NCBI GenBank assembly: GCA_958299035.1
Contig: CATQJL010000326.1
Location: forward strand, 1,626,232-1,690,231
DNA length: 64,000 bases
DNA from: Cylicocyclus nassatus
Lineage: Eukaryota; Nematoda; Chromadorea; Rhabditida; Strongylidae
Direction: 5' to 3'
Position 1 is the first letter of the stretch. Every line of letters starts with the position of its first letter. This document shows positions 36,002 to 46,000 of the stretch, one piece after another. The position numbers and the translations under genes are program-made. The notes below the pieces were generated by a model. That model did not search any database, was not told the DNA's origin, and saw only the letters and a program-made list of their open reading frames with translations.

Positions 36002-36195
36002 ATGAAACTGTGTGCCGGACACTATCTGCTGATCGCTTTCTTCATCGCCACGCAATGTTTGCTAATCTTTCTCCGGTATACCTTACATGGAGTTGATTAC
36101 TATCGTCTGAGACGTATCCACAATCTCGTAAATATGGAGTTTGTCATGGTGTTGGGGTCAATGTTCATATGGAAGAGGGTCACTGATGCATTAAG
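36002..36195 (+). CDS. Candidate N-terminal exon of the metallophosphoesterase gene
   Basis: An ATG two bases after an acceptor-like CTTTGTCAG opens 64 codons ending at a GTAGGT donor. The product contains two hydrophobic segments ('LLIAFFIATQCLLIFL' and 'MEFVMVLGSMFIW'), fitting the multipass N-terminus expected upstream of the exon at 36898. Adding it would bring the protein to about 460 aa, near the length of human TMPPE. It ends with two extra bases while the next exon needs one, so a direct join is out of frame. A small exon between them is probably missing. A possible one at 36658-36738 (hydrophobic, good acceptor) does not fix the phase. Confidence 0.5.
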
Positions 36196-36897
36196 GTAGG
36201 TATAGTGCTTTAAAGTTTGCCATTGTGAAGATGTCAGGACCCGAGAAAAACAGGCAGTTTGAGAGCGAAAAAAAAACTGAAATAAGGACGAAATTGTTGT
36301 GAGGCACAGCTTATCGATTTTGTGTGGTCACATCTCAAATAGAAATTGTCCAGCGCAGGAGTAGGAATCTTTTGATGTTCTCGTTTCGTACTTATGAGTG
36401 CGGCTAGCTCCTCCACTCTCAATTAGGCGAACGCTGAAGTTAGATTTCCTTCGTGATGGTTGAAACTACTGTGATGTCTGTAAAGGTCATGGTTGTTTAT
36501 CACCTTGCAAAATCTGATGACTGTGTTGTCGACAGTTGGGCGTCGATCATTTCGATTTTAGGGTTACCATGTTTGTTATTTGGTAGCGCAATTTGATTAT
36601 TCAAGAGACATAAGGTTGCCATGTGGGCCAATATGTTTTTGAATTGAGATTTTATAGTTTTCCCATCGCTTGCAAAACTCCTGCCTTATTTTTCTTTGCC
36701 AAGCTTGTATTATGTGATACGTTTACATTGTTCTACCAGTGAAGGTCTGTCAAATCGACATCGCTAGGACTGTACGTTTGAAATTTGAATTCAGTATCTT
36801 TTAATTGAGTCGTTCACTTGCGAAGCGCTGCTAACTTGCTAACCACCTTGGCTTCTGCTTTGATCGTTTCATTGAGTTCTTTCAAGTTTCATTAGGA

Positions 36898-38765
36898 ATG
36901 TCTGTAAATTTACCAGAAACTCGTCATGAAAACAAACTTTCTAGCCACTTGGATCCGGATAAAATCACACCGGCTCGTTTTCGCTGGCGAACAATATGCT
37001 TCCAAGATGTAGCACGAGCAACCCTATTCATCTTATTAGCGCTGTCTCAGCTGTCATTTCTTTTTTACTTCTTCTTGCTTGGTGAGTCTTTTCAACATAT
37101 TTGTGATTAACTAACAAATTTCTTTATAGGAGAAGAGCCCCATATCCTTGCACAGTTCAGTCTAGTCGGTTTGGCTGCGTATCTTCATGCTCTCATTTTC
37201 TTGGCCATCGCTGAGTTGACTTATTGGGTCGCTAAAGCTTTGTACAAACTCGACTATTTCAAGTCCCAATGCAGGTTAGTAATCTCGCAACTCAAACCAC
37301 AAAACTTCCTATCTTTTTTAGGTATGTGATCAATGGTCGTCATCTCTATACTTACTTGTCTTTACTTTGTGCATCATTATGCATCGTGGGTGGTCTCTAC
37401 GTTACATTTTCTGATCCAGTATACACTCGAGTGACGGTTCCTATCAGGGTCAGTAAGTTTAACCTTATCTGTTCTCTCTTCTCGGAACTGTTTGTTAGTG
37501 ATGGAGGTTTCTTTGCATGCTTTTATCTTTTATCGACTTGAAATCTTGAGATACTTTTCTCTGTTTTTTTTTCTGCTTTGCAATGCCCGGAATGCTTTCT
37601 TTCTATAGAACCTACACAACGGCAACGTAAAAGTGGCATTGCTCAGTGATCTTCACATCGGCCCGACCGTTGGACACAAGAGGATGAGCAGGATTGCAGA
37701 ATTGACGAATAACTTGAATCCCGGTTTGTATATTAGTATTACAAAATTCCATTAGGAAAGAAATTTGATGTTCTCGAGATACTGTCTGAGGATGTAGCAC
37801 TGTTGCTCTTCATTTTCTGGTAGCTGAAAACATTTTGGTTTTGCAGATATTGTGGCGATATCTGGAGATCTCGCTGACGGTTTTGTTAGGGACTTCGAGG
37901 GTGCTGCTAGCCCTCTGTGCACGTTGAAAGCTAAATACGGGGTGTATTTTGCAACAGGTAAAGGTTTTTGTAGCTTCGTGTCCTCGTTTACTTTTTCAGT
38001 ATGGTAGAAAATTAAGGTAACCATGAGTATATGCATGGAAACGTTGAAGAATGGTTTGCTTACCTGGAAGGATGTAACGTCACTGTGCTTCATAATTCTC
38101 AGAAACGGATCATATTACCGAACGGCGATAAAGTATGCGTTGCGGGTGCTGATGATCTGTATGCAGCTAAAGCTCAGTGAGTCTCGATTTTGCTCTTATC
38201 GCCTTTTTTTTCTGTAGATAAGCGTGTGTTAATGTTAAATCTTTATATTGTTCAGTTTTCCTGGGCATGGTATGGATGCAAAGAAGGCTATTGTTGGTTG
38301 CCAGCCCGGCGATGCTGTCATAATGCTTGCTCATCAGCCGAATGCAGCTCGTGTGATGCTTGATGATCGTATCGTTAGTAAGAGGGTCGATCTCATCTTA
38401 TCAGGTCAGTTTTCAAAATTGTTGGCACTTGCTGGGTCTTCCCATTTTTCTGGTTGTCATAATTTTTTTTTCTAAAGTTTATCGCTACTCAAAAATCCGA
38501 GTTGCATTTTTTAGGTCATACTCATGGAGGTCAGATGTATCTATTTGTCCCAGTAATCTACCTTGTTAATGCGTTCGCGAGGTTACATATTTGCTTTTTT
38601 TATACATCCATTGCTACCCTTACTCTTTCTTTCAGAGGTCTCTATTACAACGAACCAACGGGCGTATATGTGTATGTCTCAGCCGGTGTCAACTTTTTTG
38701 GTCCACCCATAAAAATGTTTGGTGCCTGTGAAATCATTGATATCACTCTGAAACCAGTGATCTGA
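36898..38765 (+). CDS. Transmembrane calcineurin-like metallophosphoesterase (TMPPE/F40B5.2 type)
   Basis: Exons 36898-37081, 37130-37274, 37322-37448, 37609-37723, 37847-37957, 38017-38176, 38256-38404, 38515-38581 and 38636-38765 join in phase to 395 aa. Three membrane segments come first (in exons 1-3 of this model). The two-metal phosphoesterase fold follows with all its signatures: 'LLSDLHIGP' (D-x-H), 'SGDLADG' (GD-x-x-D), 'ATGNHEY' (GNHE), 'LAHQPNAA' and 'SGHTHGGQ' (GH-x-H). All metal ligands are present, so it should be an active hydrolase; the substrate is unknown. The arrangement matches human TMPPE and, from memory, C. elegans F40B5.2. An acceptor TTTCATTAG two bases before the ATG allows a trans-spliced short form; the longer form would use the exon at 36002-36195. 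The exon 3 donor is GTCAGT. Confidence 0.93.
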
Positions 38766-38842
38766 ATTGCTTTAGGTGTTGTGTGTAAGTACTGTTAATC
38801 AGTATAGCTTGTCATCTTGTTAGTTGTTGATTGTTTTAGTGC

Positions 38843-38848
38843 AATAAA
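38843..38848 (+). terminator. Polyadenylation signal AATAAA
   Basis: A perfect AATAAA lies 77 nt behind the stop codon of the phosphoesterase gene and is followed by a T-rich stretch, as expected for its 3' end. Confidence 0.7.
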
Positions 38849-40153
38849 TTTTATATTAATTTTCTGAAAAAATTTTTTTTGTGATGAGCACCAGACGTGA
38901 ATGGATGAGAAATTCTTGTTTTGTATCAGAGTTTATCCTCTTTTGTTTCTCTTGTTTCATGTGGTTTTCGCCGGGCGACACATTTCCAGGATGATTGCTT
39001 CCTCACTTTCAGCTCATTTCGCAGAAACCTCTACTAGAAAATAAAGATTTTGTAGATCCATCCAGCGTATGCAGTGAACTCGTGACTGTTTGTGCAAGCA
39101 GCGCGCACACACACAGCTTCAGTTTAGAGAAAAATAGTTCTTTGAACCCAAGGCGGTCATTCACCGTGGGTCCCTAGCTTGCTTTTGAGGTTGAAGAAGG
39201 TTATCATATGCTCATTGTTTTTGTTTCTGACGAATTGGCAGTTTTAACATAGTTTGCACCCATAGCAACTGAATGGAATATCTGCAAATGTGAATATTAT
39301 TAAAAGCACTTTTGAAGGTGGGGAACCTAGGAAGAGGAGGTGCAAAGGGGAAGAGGGAAGCACTGCCAATGTTCCTCGTCTACTGTTTCTCATTTTTCCA
39401 CTCATTCACATACATTATTATAAGGGGGTGTCAACAAATCGAATTGTAGTAATATATAAGGAATTATATGAGGCTGACGGACAATTTCTGTTACACCTTT
39501 ATTTTTATTCCTCAAAAATTAAAAAAGCGCAAACACCCATTTACCATTTTTTTCAATTAGGTGTTATTCTTCAGGTGATCAGCGAAAGACCGGATGATGT
39601 GCTAATCGGGTATAGTCCATAGTTTTTGGTAAATATAGGGGGTGGCACATTTATGTTTACACACATTTATGGATTGATGGTGCGCCAGGTTAGTTGCGCA
39701 CAATCGCATTGGCATGCAGAACTTTTCTTTTATGAAAAATGTCAGAATTTATCAACTTCTCCGTATCAAATTCTACATGTACGCGAAAAGAAAATTTGGT
39801 GAATTTTTATATTTCTGATCCATTTTTCACCCCACACTTCTGACAGGCACATGGCCGCAGACTGCTACCATAAAAGAAACATTGCCAAAATATATTTTAA
39901 AAGAATCATAGGAGAGCAAAAACACATACAGGGGAAAAATCGGAGAGATATGAAGCTTTTGAATGTTTGCAAAATTTGCTTGCTTTGTGCATTTGCGGCA
40001 TCAATACTGCTGATATGTAGACCCCGAGTGACCTACTACAGGAACAAATTTGGGAATCTCAAAAAGGGGTTTTCCGAGAATCAGAGAGAAAAAGTGTAAC
40101 AGAAATCATTCACAAATACAATATTACAACAAAATTATTATCTATCTTATCAC

Positions 40154-40394
40154 CAGTGGCGTATCTAGGATTTCGGCTCGCGGGGGGAGGGCGACAAAAA
40201 AATTCTTTTTATGAAGGTGCATGGCGTTAGCCACGTAGCTAATCTGAATTTTTAAAAATTTTTAAAAATTATTTTAATTATTTACAAGTGTAAGCAAGTC
40301 CTCTGCACATTTTTATAACACATTCAAGTAACTTTCAAAAATTTAGCGACCCATTCTCGGGAGGGACGCGCCTCCCCCCCTCGGTACGCCACTG
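40154..40394. mobile_element. hAT-type MITE, copy 2, with perfect 8-bp target duplication
   Basis: CAGTGGCG and CGCCACTG ends are flanked on both sides by the identical octamer CTTATCAC (40146-40153 and 40395-40402). An 8-bp duplication is diagnostic of the hAT superfamily. It is a shorter relative of the element at 34117, in the same orientation. It has no coding capacity. Confidence 0.92.
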
Positions 40395-40971
40395 CTTATC
40401 ACTAATATATTAAAATTCTTGTGCAGATCTTGAGAGGTACATCAGAGAAGTTGCCGATTCTTAACTTCTGGAGAACGAGGAAAAAGCTTCCAACGAACTA
40501 TCAAACCTGTGCGTCCTGCGTGTCTGTATATCAGTGAAGTCCCTCAGAAATTTGGTGAAAAAATAAAGAAGTGATAATGATCGGCCCAGATTTCAGTTAC
40601 ACTGTTTTTCCAGAAGGTGAATTGATACAGATTTGATTCCAAGCTAAAGAGCCACTGGTCCAATTTCTTCCTAATTTCTCCATTTTTAGAGAAGATAATA
40701 GCAAATGGTTATGATGTAGCTGCCACCAAGACAGCTTGGTATATAGGTAAACTAGACGAACTATGCGAGCACTCTTGATGTCGCAATGCTTGCGCCACAT
40801 GGAATCCAGAAAATTTCTTTACTAGGACGGAAAAACTGCATGTAATTACTTATGCTCAAGTTGTCAGAAGAAACTTTTGTTTGATAAAAGATGAGTAAAG
40901 GAGATAATGAACTTAAATGAATAAATCGACCATCTCATCTTGGAAATATGTACGACTAATAAAACTAAATA

Positions 40972-41839
40972 TTAGGTTGTCTCGAAAGTTTTGTCCGTTT
41001 TTTTCAAACCACCATAAAACCACTCACAACAAATACCTGAGTGAGTTTCAAAATGCATTCAATGCAGCTTTTCCTCCTCTTTCATACGGATACATTTTCG
41101 AACCACAATCTTGTATGCTTTTGATAATTGCCAAAATTCTCCACCCGTCAATTTTATCTGCTCAAAGTTAGGCAAATTTTGGAAAATTTCATTCCAAAAT
41201 TTCGGAAAGGGTTAAGTATGGATCAAATAGAGCAATTCTCAGACTACAAGGCTGTGATTTTAGATTCTTCTAATTTGCTGTTTTTAGCTTCAAAAAATAT
41301 TTCTTCGAAGGTCTCGATTTTTGGCAAGGTCATGAAACACGCAACTGCAGCAAATACATGAAAGCGTTTGAATTTTCTGGGAATTGAAACATGATTTCTA
41401 TTAAATATTATTTATGCAACACACCCAAGTTTGATTTGTTTTGAAAAAGTAGCTTTTCGAATTCTCGTTCCTTTTAAGTGGTAAACGTTATCAATAAGCA
41501 GCGGTTTTTATTGAATAAATCATTATTACGGAGTTGGTAAACGTGGCCCATGTAATCTAAAACGGTCGAAAGTAGCCAAAGATTCTGCATAACAATCGTC
41601 AACGCTCTTTGAAAACTACAGAATAAAATTTTTTAAAATTCAGGAAAAATTTGGCGTTATTGCTGCGCTGCTCAAAAAGCCATGGCGACAACATTGTAAA
41701 AACAGAGCAGATCAGAAAGCAAATATAGCTGTAAGAAAGAGGATAAATTTCTGAATCAAATATCACCTAATTGTCCATGGTTCGGTGTTCTGTGAGTATT
41801 AGTGAGCGAGAAATAAACTGACAAAACGGGACAACCTAA
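40972..41839. mobile_element. Non-autonomous mariner-type element, 868 bp
   Basis: It begins TTAGGTTGTCTCGAAAG and ends as the reverse complement of TTAGGTTGTCCCG, with TA on each side (40970-40971 and 41840-41841). The interior is AT-rich. I found no D,D34D-type transposase motifs, so it is a deleted or MITE form. Confidence 0.8.
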
Positions 41840-41984
41840 TATTTCACTTAGAATGGGCAAAAAATGCGAAAAAATTTCGCTACTAAAAAAATTGTTATTT
41901 CCGCAAGCCGTTTCCAGAACCAGAGTTGAGCAATAAATCCGCATCGTTCTGGCAAACGTCATTTTATTTATTTGCGGATTTTTG

Positions 41985-42396
41985 GTGTCAAACTTTTGGA
42001 GTGTATGTCAAGAGGCGCGATTTTTATTGCCAGAGGAACACTAGTTAGCGCATTTCTAGTACTTTATGATGTCCTAGGAGCAACTCAAATTTCTAAAAAG
42101 CTATGTATGATTGCCCCATGGGTTGCTCGATCTTATCATTTTGAGATGGATTCAAAACATAAGTGCTGGAGGTCAGAAACCCGTGAAAATGCGATCAATG
42201 GCGTTTTCGTGTATGTATTTCGATCAAGTTCTCACCAAACGCCGTCAAACTTAGCAAGTAGTAGCTTCAGACATTTTGTAAGCTAGAGTATTTGTCTGGT
42301 ATTCTTGAAAGAATCGCATAGCACTAAATTAGGTTGTTAAGTTGGTGACCTCTGGAGAAATCGCGCCTCTTGAACGTCTACCAAACTTTTGAAGGA
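41985..42396. repeat. Inverted repeat with arms of about 40 bp
   Basis: GTCAAACTTTTGGA...TCAAGAGGCGCGATTT at 41987-42025 is mirrored by AAATCGCGCCTCTTGA...CAAACTTTTGAAG at 42357-42395. A TTAGGTTGTTAAG sequence at 42329 resembles a mariner end. It is probably a remnant of another such element; no partner end was found. Confidence 0.55.
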
Positions 42397-42714
42397 GCAG
42401 CAAAAATATGTTTTTGTGATGTTGAAAAAGGTTTTATACAATATTTTGTTCCTCCTTTTTGAAAAAGATAAGCCTGTAATAGCCTGTAATCTCAATATGT
42501 ACGAGTCTACCATGTAGAAGTGCATTAGATCGTCATATATTATATTTTGATTTGAGCTCTAAATTTTATTTGAGTATTACTATCTGACAATAATCGCATT
42601 CCCCAGTCGAGCAGAGGCTAGAAATTGCTTCTCACAGAAGGTTTTTCAACACTGACACTCTTGCAGGACCACTTGCTCTCTAGTCTCGGCTGCGCTGGAC
42701 TTCAGACCCGTGCA

Positions 42715-42722
42715 TGACGTCA
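42715..42722. promoter_or_regulatory. Perfect CRE palindrome TGACGTCA (site 1)
   Basis: An exact TGACGTCA lies in a GC-rich island (about 42640-42910) 282 bp upstream of the ATG of the TBC gene. This is the consensus site of CREB/ATF bZIP factors. Function is inferred from position and from the second copy at 42870. Confidence 0.55.
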
Positions 42723-42869
42723 CCTCCGGTCTGCGCTTTCCTCGAATGGCCAAGGCTGCCGCTGGCTGCTTATCGACGTTCAGCAGACGGACTGATGCTG
42801 GCCGCGGGCGTACTTGCGTCGCGTTCAGAAGACGATCGCTGCAGCTCTCTGATGTTGTTTCTGCTCCGC

Positions 42870-42877
42870 TGACGTCA
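42870..42877. promoter_or_regulatory. Perfect CRE palindrome TGACGTCA (site 2)
   Basis: This second exact TGACGTCA lies 155 bp after the first and 127 bp upstream of the ATG at 43004, followed by an acceptor-like TTGCTTTTCAG at 42973-42983. It is positioned as a proximal promoter element of the TBC gene. Confidence 0.55.
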
Positions 42878-43003
42878 CTTGCGCGATTTCGTACTCTTTG
42901 ACGCGGTTTTGTGTGCAAGTTCGAAGCATTCGCTCTCACTGATTATGATGCTACTTTGATGCTCACAACTTTTTGCTTTTCAGGCACAGAGTCGCATATT
43001 TAT

Positions 43004-46000
43004 ATGGCAAAATACAGACAGGGTAAGACCGCCGTATGATGCTGAAGCTCTGGTCTTATTGTTAGTAAAATAGTTTGTAGGTAAAAATGCCAAGTATGCT
43101 GAGAACGTTGTCGACGATGATGATGACGTGCCTATCTTTGCGCGAAGGGTTTGCGATACAACCAAAGAGGTTTGTTGCTGTCGGTTGAGGTATACGCATT
43201 CCCGAAGGGGAAGCGCTGGAGTATGAGCAAGTGTCTATTTATGACTGTTCAGTTGCTTTTTCGGTTGGTAAATGTCGCAGAAAATGAGATGAAAGATTTT
43301 AGGCACAGAGTTTTTGACGCTTTTGTGTAGGTGTCAAAGTGCTATAATCAATTTTATCTGAATTCCCCAACTTCAACTTCCCTTACTTTGCGCTCTGTCA
43401 GCCAGCTGGCACTTCTCTTTCATTTCTGATGCGAACTATGGAATTTTCAGATAGACCAACCGATTCATGCTTCTACGTTTCCGCTAGATGGGAAGCCGTT
43501 CAGCGCTATCAATGCTGACCTTGTCCCACCTTTCATAGATGATCCAAAAGAGTTGTGGGTTTTGAACTGCATATGTTGATGCAGAAAAATTTGAAAGCGG
43601 TCCCGAAAGTTCCAGCTTTGACGAGTTCGGTTTCCGAAAAAAAGATGAAACACCTTGTTCTTCTGCTGAAGGCAATGACATCGAGAACAGCTCACACAGG
43701 TACACTTAGCGCAAATGTTATTCCGAATCTGTCGTAGTGATTGATACGTCTCTCATGAATATTCTTTCTGCTTCAATGAGTTATCGAACATTATCTAGAA
43801 ATGCAATCACTTTTGAGGCCATAGTCATTCTGATTATATTCAGTGCGCCTTTTTCTGAGCATCATATGTTTATGAAGCGTAATTTTTCCCTGTTTGTTAG
43901 AGACTTTTTGATAATAAGCAAAGTGCAGAACCAAAACGGAAACATTTAAGGATGCGCTTTGTCGCCGCAATCGAGTTTGCTCATCCCAATGTGAAGGATG
44001 AACTAGTATGGTCCAAAGTGGATTTGGATTCGCTCCGATGCGAAAAGATCGAGGAGCTGATCAAGGAAGGAGGTTGGGGCTGCTCAGCTTTGCAGGACGC
44101 AACCCATCTAACACAAATTTTAGCTCCCAGCTGTCTGTAATGATTTTGAGCTTACAGGCATACCCCACTCGATGCGCCCATACTTATGGCCTCGATTTGC
44201 TGGAGCTACGAGAAAGCGACTTGCTGCCGGATATTCCTACGAGGAGGTTCTGCGACAATCTGCTCAGGACAAACCTTCCATAGGTAAGACCAGTTAAGGC
44301 AACAGAAAACAATGGTGTAACTACTCTTTTAGGAGTACAGATCGAAAGAAGTCTGCTTCGTACTTTGCCCAATAATATTTGTTTCTGGAAAAAGAATGGT
44401 GCCGGAATTGATGCGTTGCGAAGAGTGCTGAAGGCCGTAGCTTTCATATATCCGGATTTAGGTTTCTGTGAGGGAATGGGTGAGTCGTGATCACTCGTTT
44501 TTAGGCAGTCTGGCCTTAGCCATAAAAAGTCGGAAAAGTATCGATGAAAATGAACTCTGGTTTTAGGGGTGATTGTGGCTGTCCTTCTACTTTTTTGCTC
44601 CGAAGAGACCACATTCTGGATGATGACTGCCTTAATTGAAGATATTTTACCACCTAATTATTACAGCCAAACACTGCTTGGCGTGCAAGTAATTTAACTT
44701 TATATCATCTAACTTGAAGAGTGTATTCAAACTGATCTAGGCAGACGAAAGAGCCACTAGACACCTGATGAAGTCCCATGTACCCGATCTCAATAAAATC
44801 CTTGATGAGTTGGATGTGGAGGTGTCACTAGTCACAGTCAACTGGCTACTCACACTTTTTGCATCCGTATTCCCTACACGAACATTGCTACGAGTTTGGG
44901 ACTCTCTTTTCTTTACGGGAAGCGTGAGCATATTCCGGGTAGGATAATGTACGCATACTTATGCATTTTGTTATCCTTTCTTTAAGAACATCGTTTAGGT
45001 AATTATATCGATAATGAAGATGAAAGAGGATGAGATAGTTGAACTAGGAAGAACCTCCAAGTCTTCGGCTGATCTCTTCAACGCTATCAGTCAGCTACCC
45101 CAATCTGTACGTGTTAATGTCTGTTTTGCTTTCGATTTACTGTGAAATGATAGATGGGCAAAACCGTGCGTAGCTAGTTTTCATGTTCAGGTGACTGAGG
45201 TTGACAAGCTCACAGAGTATATGACATCTTTCGAATTTACCATCACGGATCACCTTATTAACGAGCTTCGTAAGAAGCACCAGGTGAGAGCTAGCTAAAT
45301 CTCTTCTCACCAAGGTTAGAGATCCCACATATTAAGGCTATACTGATGGCGGACCAAGGCATGATTGTGAATACGACTACGGACACGAATCTGCCGAAAC
45401 AGAAGATACAGAGAAGGAAACTGGCCAGGTCGAAGAGCATAATACAGCAGATTTTTCATTCGAAAGACGTGAGCACTTTCACGAAGTTTTTTTAAAAACT
45501 TACTGTTATCTCACCAGGTCATAGTCATCTAGTCTACTGCGCAAAATCAGACGTTTAACCAGTAACTACGTGTTAGAGTGCTAATCGCACCGTATCACTC
45601 ATAGACACACATCCATATTTCGGTCTACAACATGACTTTTGCTGACTCCCGCTGCTTCCAGGGAGCTGACGACCCGAAGTTAAAAAATGTGCGACAAACG
45701 GAAATACTCGTAGATCTCAAGGATTCAGTCCTGCAAATATGCCGCTATTTCATCAGCTGTGATGAGAAGATGGAATTGAATATTTCTACGAAGGTATTAT
45801 TTCCACGTACTAGTTTGCATCAACTCATATGTAAAAGATCGCTAACTGGAGTATAGAAAATCAGAATTGCAACAAAAATGCTGGATAATCGCGAGAACTT
45901 CAGGCGGACTACAGTCCGGAATCGCATGCGCACGACATCGACAATTTCCTTGCCGGGCGCCGTGAAGGCCATAAAAGAGCTAGAGCACTACTTGATTTCG

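Larger units (their letters stand above)
38849..42700. other. Intergenic region between phosphoesterase and TBC genes
   Basis: About 3.9 kb without a supported gene. It contains one hAT-type MITE (40154-40394), one mariner-TIR element (40972-41839) and a partial inverted repeat (41985-42396). A small open frame at 39851-40099 encodes a lysine-rich peptide with one hydrophobic segment. It has no splice or homology support, so I do not call it. Confidence 0.5.

Noticed and set aside
39851..40099. 82-codon frame with one hydrophobic segment
   Set aside because: AT-rich, lysine-biased, no homology that I recognise, and lies among MITEs.
40972..41839. A mariner transposase gene
   Set aside because: Ends are mariner-like but I could not find catalytic D,D,D motifs or a long frame on either strand.
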